DNA from: Adiantum capillus-veneris
Taxonomy: Eukaryota; Streptophyta; Polypodiopsida; Polypodiales; Pteridaceae
Direction: 5' to 3'
Assembly (NCBI GenBank): GCA_014529385.2
Contig: CM043955.1
Coordinates: 154,281,140-154,345,139, forward strand
Length of the DNA stretch: 64,000 bases
Shown: positions 1 to 10,318 of the stretch, piece after piece
Numbering within the stretch: position 1 is the first letter of the stretch
Layout: each line of letters begins with the position of its first letter
Notes under the pieces: generated by a model
The model's database searches: none
Seen by the model: the letters and a program-made list of their open reading frames with translations, nothing else
Told to the model about the DNA's origin: nothing
Position numbers and translations under genes: made by a program

Positions 1-1187
1 AGAGGAGGAGCTCCTTAAGGAAATTGTAGAATTGAAAAGAATGAATCAACTCCTCAAAGAAGGAAAGCCAGATATACAGGAAGAGGCAAGCACTTCAGAG
101 CCACCCCAAGTGGAAATCCCCTCGGTCTCATTTGTTGACTTTGAGATGCAGTCTACAGTAGAGCCGAGTGGTGGAGAAGATTTTCAAGTCCAAATCACAG
201 AGGAAGACACAGTGCCGATGGTCCAGCTATAAAAGGCTGAAGAAGATGCACTGAAGGAGAAGATCGCCTTGGAGGTAGATGAGCAGTAGAAGGCAGCTAT
301 GGATTGGGAGTTGAGAGTTTTACACCCAGTCAACGTCACTCAACTCACTCCCAATCAAATCAATGCTCAATGGCACCAACAATCCCTGCCATAATCTCTC
401 ATCAAGGTAGAACTCTTACAGGTAAAGGAAAGCTTATACAAGGATATGCAAGAAGATGGTGCAGATCAAAACCACCCGAAGTGGAGGCTAAGCTGGCTGA
501 ACAAGAATCCACGATATTTGATTATGTTCACAAGAGCACCTGCGGCCATACAGAAAGATCCCACATTTTGTCCGGTACCACGAGTAAGGACGTGGAAAGC
601 ACACAAAGCACTGCAGAAGAAGAGGCCAACATGGCTAAATTTTCCCAGGCTGCCAGCTTCAGAGAGAAGCCAAGCAACAAAAGAATACATGGTGAAAACC
701 GTGACGGGCACCATGACATTCTTCAAAAGTTTTCCAGATCTCTCCTGCGCAATGTTATACAAAATCCGTAGGATGCTACTCACTTGAATACAGGTCTTCA
801 ATGATCCTAAGCAGACATGAGCCCCCTAGCTCTCATTTTTGGAAGGGAACAAAGGTCTCTGCTATGATTTAAGTGGGCAGCTCACAGAGGAAGTTCTTTA
901 TGGCTTTTATGCCCGATGCATGTTTTTTCCCCTCGCACAATATGTTGACTTTTGAGGAGGCATTCTACACTGGCTTCTTCACTTGGTGAACGAAGATATT
1001 TGTGCCGGTGATAAGCAACCTGACGTCAAGATTTGTAGGATACTCAGCAATGGAAATGAAAAACAGAGTCACCATGCAGTTTTTGCAAGTGACAGACAAA
1101 GAACGCAAAATCAGATATCAAAAAGCATTGGAAGCACTGAAGGACCACCTTGCCCGCCGTCAACCCGAAGATTACTTCAGTCCATAA
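1..1187 (+). pseudogene. Decayed third-ORF protein of E1 (same family as the giant Gypsy ORF3)
   Basis: The reading frame is broken by several stops and shifts, but segments line up in order with the C-terminal part of the ORF at 19744-23157. These include PKWRLSW near 475, TFCPVPRVRTWKAHKAL near 560-605, PTWLNFP near 625, YMVKTVTG near 690, a YDLSGQ-like stretch near 870, FEEAFYTGFF near 950-980 and VTMQFLQVTDKERK near 1070-1105. The start of the window, about 1-300, is Glu/Lys-rich and probably the coiled-coil part. The frame ends 26 bp before the polypurine tract, so this is the last gene of the element. Its function is unknown. I see no signal peptide or membrane segment, so it does not look like an envelope protein. 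Confidence 0.7.
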
Positions 1188-1213
1188 AGCTGTGTCAAGG
1201 GACTACACAGGCG

Positions 1214-1226
1214 AGGAGGGGGGGAA
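1214..1226 (+). other. Polypurine tract of E1
   Basis: The purine run AGGAGGGGGGGAA sits immediately before the LTR start TGTTAG. This is where plus-strand DNA synthesis is primed in LTR elements. E3 has the equivalent run directly before its LTR. Confidence 0.85.
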
Positions 1227-2135
1227 TGTTAGCAACAAGCTAACGTGGACACCATTTTTTGAAGTTCTCCCTGTAAAAACAATTATTATTTTGATAAATC
1301 GGGAATATTGTAACTTCTATTTTCCTAGTAAACCTTGTAATTAATGAGCCGTGTCTACAAGCTTCCAGATTGTATCAGCCAGTCAATTCCCCCTTTTGGT
1401 AGAACTCCAGATTATTACTTTGACCACCCAAAAACCTTGGCTAAGGTATAAAAGCCAATTTTTGTAAGTTTTTGGATAAGAAATACACAGCGTGAGCTAA
1501 CGGCGCTCACATCTCTCCTTCTCGCGCTTCCTACTCCCTCTCTGGTTGTCACATTGCAAATGCGTTTGTTGCATTGCAACCGCAGGTAAGAGCTCTACGC
1601 ATTGACGTAAGCCATTCACAGTATTTCGTAGCTTTTGGCGTTGCCGACCAGCGGCCTAATTTCATCATAATTAGGAATTTATACTTTTAAATCTAAAACT
1701 AAGCATAGGCGAGGTATTGGGGCATCATTGCTAAGCATTTAGATGCATTCTGGGTCAAAAACGACTAGGTCAAAAATCCACTGTTGTTAATAATCGCAAT
1801 TTTGGAACTTGACATAAAGTGGGATTTGAGGCCATAGGAATGTGTGCTTAGGTCTTATAAACTTGTCCTAGAAGTTTCGTTACATTTGGATGTCATTTGA
1901 TGCTGTAACGGATGTGATTTTCTTGCCAATGAGCGATTGGCTTTTGGTGATTTCAGTCACTTGAGTGTAGCCTGAGTTAGATGCGAGTTGTTAGTTGTTT
2001 TCCGAGAGATTGACAACCTCTTGTAGCCTCTATGCACTAGTCGAGTGAGCTTCATCCCATGGTTTGACAAATTAATTGTGGTTCTCGCTAATACTGCAAT
2101 AAGATAGGATGGTGAGGTTAGACATGCGTCCCACA
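1227..2135 (+). repeat. 3' LTR of E1 (909 bp)
   Basis: The LTR begins TGTTAGCAACAAGC and ends CCCACA, so it has TG...CA ends. It aligns along its whole length with the minus-strand LTR at 50773-51692, which fixes both ends. A TATA box (TATAAAAG, 1447-1454) lies about 220 bp in, followed by a pyrimidine-rich stretch. Homology to the other copy stops at 2135 and LINE sequence begins. Confidence 0.88.
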
Positions 2136-2466
2136 TGAAGTGTGGGGCGAGAGTATCTCAAAGTCTACTTGGAAAGAGTTTGAGAATGTCCAAAAGCGCT
2201 TCCTTACAAACATTCTCCAATTTAAGACACAAACATCATATATGCCCCTACTTCTTGAGTCAAGATCTCTTCCAATTGAGGTTATGGGCATTGAAAGGGT
2301 TGTGGAGTACATGATAAAGATGCATCAAAACCCCTCACATCGACTTCCTACAACTGCATGGAAAGCAAGCAAAAAAGTTCAAAAGATGCATAAAGCAAGA
2401 TCTTAAGCATGGGACGGATGTAAGACATAAAGAAGTGGTTTGGGAGACAAGATGCATTATACTTGC
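2136..2466 (+). pseudogene. LINE A, piece 1: reverse transcriptase C-terminal region
   Basis: The translation follows LINE C ORF2 from 63306 onward, with STWKEFENVQKRFLTN, then LPIEVMGIERVVEYMIKM, then NPSHRLPT. It is interrupted by stops after about 90 codons. The homology begins exactly where the E1 LTR ends and stops exactly where the E2 LTR begins. It resumes at 40944, so this is the left half of a LINE split by E2. Confidence 0.85.
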
Positions 2467-2614
2467 TGAAATGCCCTTGGGGAACTACCTTGAATGATCC
2501 TCCACCCAACCACCCTTTTATAGCCCCTTGGCTTGCAGGATCCCTTCTCCACTAGGCAACCGACCCTTGGCCAGCAGGTCCTTGACTTCCAGGAAGGTGG
2601 CCCTTGGCCTGACA
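2467..2614 (-). repeat. 3' LTR of E2 (148 bp)
   Basis: It matches 40802-40943 with scattered differences and small indels. In element orientation it begins TGTCAGGCC and ends GCATTTCA. It is very short for an LTR. Confidence 0.75.
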
Positions 2615-3001
2615 TTACTCCCCCCTTGGAGAAGCGTTTTCGTCCTTGAGAACACAAGTGATGGTATCTTCATAAGAACACTAATGTTTTCCACCGTGGC
2701 ATCTCTCATGGATTCTACGATTCATTAGAGCGGAACCTGGTTTAGTAGGAGGTTCAATGAAATCAAGAATAACATCTTGATTTTCCACATTGTCATCCCT
2801 GTGCAATCGTCTTGGTTAACCGCCTCATAACCAACATAGCGTGAAGACTCCATGTAGAACTCACTTGAGAATGCTAAACGAGTTATCACAACTAACAGGT
2901 GTCTAAATACAAACCCAAGTTTTAGGCTTTCTAAAGTTACTGGGACGTGCAATAAAAGCCATGAAAGTAATATGCTGGCATACTCATCAGCGGCAACCAA
3001 G
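2615..3001 (-). other. E2 internal sequence, 3' arm
   Basis: On the minus strand the run AAGGGGGGAGTAA directly abuts the LTR and is the likely polypurine tract. The rest of the 387 bp has no ORF I can support. The arm ends at the Copia target duplication CCAAG (2997-3001). Confidence 0.6.
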
Positions 3002-3193
3002 TGAAGGAGTACAAGCGGAAGTGCGACGCGAGAGAGAGTGCGAGAAGAAGAGCACGACGATATGGTGAACTCGCTCTACTGTAATGTGTAGAGCATAGTG
3101 AGTTCTTATTAGGTTTTTACAAAATAATATGTGTGCATACCTGGTGGCCCGCCCATTTACCTGGGAGACCACATTGGGCTTTATACCCCAACA
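3002..3193 (-). repeat. Copia 3' LTR
   Basis: In element orientation it starts TGTTGGGGTATAAAG and ends CTCCTTCA. The purine run AAGTGGGAGGT immediately upstream on the minus strand (3194-3204) is the polypurine tract. Confidence 0.93.
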
Positions 3194-3270
3194 ACCTCCC
3201 ACTTAAAGTCCTATGTGGTACTTTAAGTGTGAGAGAAGCTACTATACAAGAGATGTAGAGAAGTGATGTA

Positions 3271-4352
3271 CTACCCTACACCTAACTGCTTGCGAAAATG
3301 TGCAAAGCTCTGTGAGGGAAGTCCTTTTGTAAGTAGATCAGCAGGATTTTCTGTGGTGTGAACTTTGACAAGCTGAAGTTGCTTATCCTCGAGCATTTCC
3401 CTGATGAAATGATACTTCACATCCACATGCTTTGTCTTTGAGTGATAAATTGGATTGTGAGCCAATTGTATAGCACTTTGACTATCACAATATAACACAG
3501 GCATCTCTTCTTTGATTCCCAAATCTGTTACTAGTCGATTAAGCCAAATTGATTCTTTGCATGCCTCTGATGCTGCAACATATTCAGCCTCTGTAGTAGA
3601 CTGAGTAACACAATCTTGTAATCTAGAACGCCATGATACTGCTCCACCAGCCAATGTAAAGACATACCCTGACATAGATTGTCGATTATCTAAGTCACCT
3701 GCATAATCTGAGTCTATAAAACCCGTTACACTTAGCTCCTGACTCCCATAGCATATGCGCATACTCTTTGTCACTTTTAGGTATCTCAATATTCCTTTCA
3801 CTGCCTCCCAATGTTTCTTGCCTGGGTTTGACATGTATCGACTTACTACTCCCACTGCAAATGCAATGTCTGGGCGAGTAGCAATCATTGCATACATCAA
3901 ACTACCCACTGTAGACGCATATGGAATCTTATCCATTTCAGCCTGTTCTTCCTCAGACACTGGACAATCATGTTTGCTAAGTTTCACATATGGTGGCAAT
4001 GGAACACTCAATGCCTTTCCCTTATCCATATTGAAACGTTGCAAAACCTTGTCAATATACTCTGTTTGAGATAACCAAATCAACTTCTTTGATCTGTCTC
4101 TCTCAATGCGCATACCAAGTATATGACTTGCCTCACCCATGTCTTTCGTGTCAAACGATTTTGCCATCTTTGACTTCAAAGCTGAAATTTCTTCCAAGTG
4201 CTTGCCAGCAATCAACATGTCATCCACTTACAAAATAAGGATCATCCAACTGCCATCCTTAGCCTTCTTTGTATATAGACAGTGATCGAACTCACTACGT
4301 TTGTAGCCTTGAGAAAGCATAAACTTGTGGATCTTATGGTACCATGCCCTCG
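3271..4352 (-). pseudogene. Copia RT (C-terminal part) and RNase H
   Basis: The minus strand from 4352 continues the RT with AWYHKIHKF, then reaches the catalytic YVDD motif near 4220-4235, where the Tyr codon is a stop, leaving *VDD. From 4227 an open frame of 318 codons covers the RT connection (YASTVGSLMYAM, TRPDIAFAVG) and RNase H (GFIDSDYAGD, STTEAEYVA, LYCDSQSAI, KHVDVKYHF, ADLLTKGLP), ending at 3271. The DED RNase H residues are present. The 5' end abuts the giant Gypsy LTR. The other half of the RT is at 24129-24690, and the frame matches once one copy of the target duplication is removed. Confidence 0.9.
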
Positions 4353-5276
4353 TGTTGGAGCCCATTGGTCCAACTGTTGTAATGAGCCCATCTTGTAAAG
4401 CATATCAAATTCCAATTTTTATGTCAAAGACGTCTTATCATTTTGATCCATTTGTCTGGATTATGTAAATATTAGTTAGTTAGTTAAGACTCAGATTTAT
4501 TCCCACTTTGTAATCATGAGCAAGAGAACCCCATGTACAATTTTGAGCTAAGGTGACTAAAGTATAAAAGTCACCTTAGAACCATTTTTTTTATAAAAAA
4601 ATAAATAAATTAATCCTGTGTCGTAGGAGTCTGAGAGAGAGAGAGAGAGAGAGAGATTCTTATCCTCTTCGCTACGCGCTTCTCCCTCACCGGATTCACG
4701 ACGCGACCACACCATCGCGGTAGTCTCTCCGAGAGCTACGCGCCCACGCCACACATTCGCCGTTTCAAGTTGATCGCGGTTGAATTTGCCTCGAGCTTGT
4801 TTTGCTTGTAAGTAGCACAAACGGTGTCTGTTTTCAATAATCAAGTGCTTCATGGAATGAGGAAGAGATAAGCTACACATAGATACTGATGAACTTAAGT
4901 TTCTCCCACTTTTGGATTATGACCTGTTGGTCTATCGCGACAACATTCGAGATAGCTAGGGTTCAAATCTGGTGAGATTAGACTTATAGGTAAATATGTC
5001 CTAGTGAGAGGATGGTGCCTAGTAAGTTTGATTCGATTCCGAGTTCATTGGACGTGTGAACCGTGTTGTGAGTGTTAAGGGATAGAGTGGGTTGCAATCT
5101 AACAGGGTTAGTGATTGATGCATCATAAAAGTGCGTATGTGTAGATTGGTCTCAGCCTGACAAGCTAACGAGATTGCCTACGTGCACCTACGGGTTAGGC
5201 GTGTCATCGGATGATAAGTATGTTGTCTGTGTCGTGCTTGTGAGTATGAACAGGGGAGTAGTTTTGCCCTAAAACA
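4353..5276 (+). repeat. 5' LTR of the giant Gypsy (924 bp)
   Basis: It begins TGTTGGAGCC and ends AAAACA. It contains TATAAAAG at 4563-4570, a (GA)n tract at about 4632-4657, and a half-palindrome GTCTATCGCGAC near 4930 that echoes the dispersed palindrome of the internal region. Confidence 0.94.
4563..4570 (+). promoter_or_regulatory. TATA box in the giant Gypsy LTR
   Basis: TATAAAAG lies about 210 bp into the LTR, at a position expected for the U3/R boundary. The 3' LTR has it at 23416-23423. The unrelated E1 and E3 LTRs carry the same octamer at 1447-1454 and (minus strand) 51464-51471. It is assigned from motif and position only. Confidence 0.6.
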
Positions 5277-5277
5277 T

Positions 5278-5295
5278 TGGCGCCGCTGTCAGGGA
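5278..5295 (+). other. Primer binding site, tRNA-Asp type
   Basis: TGGCGCCGCTGTCAGGGA starts one base after the LTR. It matches, with a few mismatches, the complement of the 3' end of plant tRNA-Asp(GTC), for which TGGCGCCGTTGCCGGGGA is the usual form. Confidence 0.85.
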
Positions 5296-6846
5296 CCGAA
5301 GACCTTAAGTAGGGAGATCTACGTCACTCGTGTGATGGTTAGCTTACTTTAGTTTTGACTAGAGAGAGCTTAAACTTTTAGAACAAGACCCAGGATAGAG
5401 TATCCTGAGGTCTAGTGGATAGCCAGGAAGCCTGTGTCTTGCCGAGGGTCTGCGACTAGTTAGATTTAGTTAAATAGGATAAATAGGCGTTATGGTTTTT
5501 GGTTTTGAGTGCTTGTGATACTTGTGAAGAAATAGAGTAAAAAAACGTTGTAAAACCGCAAAAAACAAACAAAAAGAAGGAACAATAAGGCTGTTTGCTT
5601 TCCTTGAAAGCAAAACCCACCCCATATACCCTTGAAAGGGGTGAAAAGAGTCAACATTGAAATTTATGATCCAACACTCGAGAAAACATAAAAACTGTGA
5701 CCAAAACAAACAAAAGAAAAAAAGAAATAGATGATTGTCATAAGAAAACACTAAGTGAACCTAAAAGAGGCCAAGAGGAGATATAACCATTAGCCAAGGG
5801 TAAACTGACTGTGTCATGAGGTATGACTGATGTGCACAAGTTTAAGATGCAGTGTCATCAAATTTGCATCACTTCAAGTGCAATGGAATTGTGAATTGTC
5901 AGAGAAAAGTGAAATTTGTGAAGTGCTTGAGTTTGAGGTCAAAATAAGTCCAAACTTCATAAAACTTGGGGGATAGACTTATATGGACTCAAGGAACAAG
6001 ACTATGCAAAAACAGACAAAAAATTAAGTCCCCATTGCTCACTGCCTGGTCTATCGCGATAGACTGGTTAAGGTGGTGTTTGTCTAGCAACAAGCAAAAA
6101 ACCCTGATACCACAAGCTTAACACATCAATACAAGGGTACTCACAAAAATTGAGTGAATTTGAACACCAATTTTGACCCCAAAACTTCAAAACTAGTGTG
6201 TGGAGTCTGAATTCAGAGACAAGGGCAAGAAGTCTTTGACCAAATGTCCAAACAGTGCCAAAATTTGTCAATGCACTACACAAGGGGAGACTAAACTAAC
6301 TGTGGAGAAAACTTTGGAAAAAAGCTGAAAATGAAGAAAGTGCTCAGTCTATCACGATAGACCAAGGAAATTTCTGCTGGGAAACTTTTCTTTCAAATTT
6401 TCCCTAGGGAGAGCTTTATCAGGGCCTAAATAGCAGACACACCAAAATTAAAGGCATTTAGATCACTGAAGGTCAAGCTGAGGGTCAGATAGAGAATCAA
6501 GCTCCGACTGAAATACTAAAATGGGACCCAGCCATCATTTCATAATTGAAATTGGACCACCAGAAGACTGATTAAGTGGTTGCTGTAGATACTTGAAAGA
6601 TTTTTTGGTAATTCAGGAAAAAGCACTTGTGAACAGACCAACCATCCTTGTGTAGATCCCAAAAGGAGGCCATCACAAAGTTATACAGGAAGAAGGAGTC
6701 CAGGTAAGCTTTAAGTTTGCAACAAAACTTTCATTCTTATGTATTTAAGGTCAGGGGCCTTTGTTTAGTCGGGAACTAAAAGTGTCAAAAGTCAAATTAG
6801 CACCACGTCCACTGAAGAGAGTGTAACACAGACGAGACTAGACCCA
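5296..6846 (+). other. Long 5' leader of the giant Gypsy
   Basis: About 1.55 kb separate the primer site from gag. I see no coding region here. The leader holds two copies of the dispersed palindrome (6049-6064 and 6347-6362), 298 bp apart. Confidence 0.7.
6049..6362 (+). repeat. Palindrome pair in the leader
   Basis: GTCTATCGCGATAGAC at 6049-6064 is a perfect 16-bp palindrome. The copy at 6347-6362 has one change (TCACGA in the centre). Both have similar flanks, with a CTG or CTCA on the left. Further copies lie at 18719-19458. Confidence 0.85.
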
Positions 6847-9800
6847 TTGGCACCAATCATTGAAGAGGGTAGTGATACTGACACTTCGTCGGAAAATTCC
6901 TTCTTCATGATGGGGAGTCAACAGCCAGGAGGTTTCATCGGTGAAGGACCAATGCCAGGAGGGAGCACCTCCCTACATCCTTTACACGAAACCCAGTTCA
7001 CTATAATCTTCTTGGAAGGAACTAACTCGAAGGGAGCCCTAGTCTATTCTGACTATCGGGGACGCAAGTGTATTTGTATTGAAGAAAGACCGGCTCAGAG
7101 ACTAGAGATAATTCGAGTTTACGATGATGGAGACAGATTCAGAGACAAAAAGGGAAACCACTATCTCATAGTGAGTAACCCTAAGGATTACAACAGATAT
7201 GGGGATAACGTGGCAAAAGGGAAAATGGTTTCAGAAACCCAAGAACCGCCTCCTAACATTGATCGACCTAGAGCGCTTTTTATGTATGATAAGAAAACAA
7301 CCAGGGTCCCAACCTATAATGAGAATGTAGGGATTTACAAGCATGAAAGCGAGGGAATATTCTCTTACTTTCGATGCAAGGAACCCTACCCAAATGAATT
7401 AAGCAAGGACAAGGTTCTTTACTTATTTTCTTATGAAACTGCTATGGGGAAGGATATTGTTTTCGTTGACAGATACGGGCGAGAATACAAACGTATTCTC
7501 CCAGAAGAGGTTGAAAAGGCAACAGTTCCGGGAGCATCAACCTATGGCCCCGATGAGGTACCAAGAGCCACCTACACCCCTAGCAAGTCGACTAATCCCT
7601 TTTCAGAAGAGTATGACGCTACCTCACATTCTACCCGACCACCGACGTCCAACTACCAGGACCAACCAGCTACTCAGCCATCACTGCAGGCATGGCTTCG
7701 ACAGAGTGCTACATTAGAACAAGACCGAACCCGAGAGGGTTATCAAACCGCACGATGGTTAAGGGATTTACAAGAACCACCACTCTATGCACAGTATCAA
7801 GGAGAGAGTAAGCCGAAGACTCAGGGGTCAACTGAGCTTGGAAGAACACCTCGAGAACGAGTTCAGAGAGATGAACCATCTCTCACGAGAACTGTTAGAA
7901 ATTATGGATTAGGAGCACCATTGGGAGAGGAACCTGGCCACTACAGAAGACCAGAGGAGGTATATCGACTAGGATGGGGAGATCCCATGATGAGATTTGG
8001 AGACCATCGTAGAATTAGACCTTCTCAAGTGCAAAAATGGGTAAACAAGAAATATACGGGAAGCAGGGATCCGAGAGATCATGTAGCAGCCTTTGTGCGT
8101 GTAATTAGAGCTGAAGAGGTGCTAGACTTTCCTACCCAATTTGCAGGATTCGGTTTAACCTTAGAGGATGATGCTGCTACATGGTTTGACTCGGTGGAGC
8201 GAAGAGACTTTGAGTCTATGGAGGAAGTGTTTGACGAGTTTATCAAGGAATTCTCACAAAGGGGGATAGCTCATAATATAGTCTCACAAATCCATAAATT
8301 CAAACAAAAAGATGGAGATTCCGTGCAAAAGGCCGCCCTCCGATTAAAAAGATATGTTAAGTTCTGTCCCGTGGAAGAACTGCCAACTTAGTCCAGACTT
8401 ATGCTTATATTTATCCAAGGACTAAGGAATGCAGATCTTCAAAAGGACTTACATATGAAAAGGAGCACTACGTTGAATGATTTGACCAAGGAAGCTCTAT
8501 ACCTTGTGGACAATTGTGTGGTCTACAAAGAGGGCGAGTTCAAGGATCTTGACAATGATTCTTCCTCGCAACAAAGTGGGAGCAAGTCTGCTAAGACAAC
8601 ACTGAAAGAGGAAGTAGCGGTAAGCCAAGAGCAGCTGGTAGAGGAAGTGCTTAAAAAAATTAACTTGTATTCCAAACCACAAGCTAAACAACCAAAATGG
8701 TGTGCGATTGAACAAAAATGGACAAACCATGGGACAGAGGAGTGTTATTATAACTGTTAAGTATGGAGCCTGATTTACCCTTGTAATTTTCTGTGGTAAA
8801 AGCGCACATTTGTAAGGCCCCCATTATGAGGAGAAGCCATCGTGCGTGAAGGAAAATCACTCACCGGAAACCAAAATTTTCACGGACAAGAATCAGGGGC
8901 AACTTTAAAGGCAAGTGTGAGGTGGTGAGAGTGAAGCAAGGCGAGAGCTCCATTAAGTGTATAATCCCTTTGTAAACTACTTCTTGTTTTGAAGTACTAA
9001 AGCCATTGAGTGGCTGCTTTCCCATGGACGTAGCCCACATTGGGTGAACCACATATATCGTGTGTACTCTCTCTCTCTCTTTCTACTCTATAATCTCATG
9101 TATATAAATCTGTCTCTCTCCATTAAGTAATCTACTCAATTATCTATTTAGCTACATCTTATTTCCTAACAATAACAAGGGATATGTGAGAGAACGACCA
9201 TATGCTCCACAAGCTCAGGCGACATCTCCTCAAGTCCAACCGATGCCTAGATATCAGACTGGAAACCTACCAGGACCAGTAGGTGCAGAAAGACCACAAC
9301 TAGTCTTGGGACAACAACCACCCCTACCAGGATTACGACCAGTCGGCATAAGATACACACCCACAGTAAGTGAGTCGGACGAGAAGGCTTTGATACCTAT
9401 GCATGCATACTCCGATGAGCCCAATGGATATGTGGCAAACTCTGTCTATTATCCACCGGACGAACCCTCTACACCAGAACCATGGAGCATGATAGGAAAT
9501 ACAGAACCACCAACTGCGGCACAAGCAGCGGGAGAAGGACGATATAGCCTGGATGAAAGAACACTGTTGTTCATAGCCAACGGAGGCATGAGCGGGCAAA
9601 GAATTGTGCACCAACAAAGAGGAGCTCCAGGAGCACCTCAATAGCCTAAAGGACCATGCTACAAGTGTGGAGGAGATCATTGGCTGAGGGACTACCCTCA
9701 TGACGAAATCATTAGGGTCAACGCATATTGCACGGAGTGTGGAATTACTCACTTGATCCCTGATTTCCCTCAAAACCCGAGCAAAGGAGCAAAAACTACC

Positions 9801-10279
9801 TTGAATATGCTAGGAGCTCTACCGTCCAGTGGAGGGTCAGAAAACAAAACTCCGATTCCTGTTAAGGTCTTGATAAGAGCCCAGCAAGGAAAAATGACAT
9901 TCAGCCCAAGAGTAACGATGAAAATCAAGAAGAAATCAAGACTGACAAGTCTATCGTCAGTCGTGATAATCCTTGGAAAGAACGAAGAGTGAAAATGAAA
10001 GCTAGACGTGAGCAAAAACAAAAAGATATAGAAGCTGAGCTAACGATAGATCGAGAGCAACTTAAACAGCAAAGAGAGTTCGACTCTCTAAAATCAACGA
10101 GAGGACCAAAGAGTGCAAGCTCAGGAGGATCGGTATTGGTAGATAATATCAATGAACCCTTAGATGCAATCTTGCAAGCATATGAAGCAAGATTGAAGAA
10201 CAGACAGACCCTAGAGCAAAGGTGGATGACATATCCATATCCAAAGATAGAAAAACAGAGACTAGAGATGTGCAAATAG
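6847..10279 (+). pseudogene. gag of the giant Gypsy
   Basis: The capsid/nucleocapsid polyprotein would package the element RNA. The open frame covers 6847, with the first ATG at 6907. About 240 residues at the N terminus are of no family I recognise. The capsid-like gag domain (SRDPRDHVAAFVRVI, WFDSVERRDFESM, EEVFDEFIKEFSQ) lies at about 8030-8390, continuing after a TAG (8389-8391) with FIQGLRNADLQKDL. A solo LTR interrupts the gene at 8755-9171, and the frame is restored exactly without it. Two zinc knuckles follow a TAG at 9642-9644 (CYKCGGDHWLRDY and CTECGITHLIPDF, about 9658-9770), and both have lost the final Cys. The frame shifts near 9900, and another TAG falls at 10277-10279. Confidence 0.82.
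8755..9171. mobile_element. Solo LTR (417 bp) inside gag
   Basis: The segment starts TGTTAAGTATGG and ends CTAACA, with an inverted TGTTA/TAACA terminus. It is flanked by a perfect duplication ATAAC (8750-8754 and 9172-9176). It has no coding content and contains a CT tract and TATA-like sequence near 9060-9110. These are the marks of a solo LTR, probably of a Copia-type element, left after recombination between two LTRs. Removing it and one duplication restores the gag frame. The orientation is not certain. Confidence 0.85.
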
Positions 10280-10318
10280 CTGATTGAAACTGCACAAGCT
10301 TTACTGGAGCCTCCACCT

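Larger units (their letters stand above)
1..2135 (+). mobile_element. E1: 3' end of an LTR retrotransposon cut by the window edge
   Basis: The stretch reads as decayed coding sequence, then a polypurine tract, then one LTR, which is the 3' end of a plus-strand LTR element whose 5' part lies outside the window. A second copy of the same family (E3) is on the minus strand at 50773-52893, with a matching LTR and ORF. The 3' flank from 2136 is LINE sequence, so E1 inserted into a LINE. The target duplication cannot be checked because the 5' LTR is missing. Confidence 0.85.

Noticed and set aside
9890-9990. Programmed gag-pol frameshift in the giant Gypsy
   Set aside because: The frame does change near 9900, but I see no slippery heptamer or clear downstream structure, and other random stops and a shift inside the protease show general decay.
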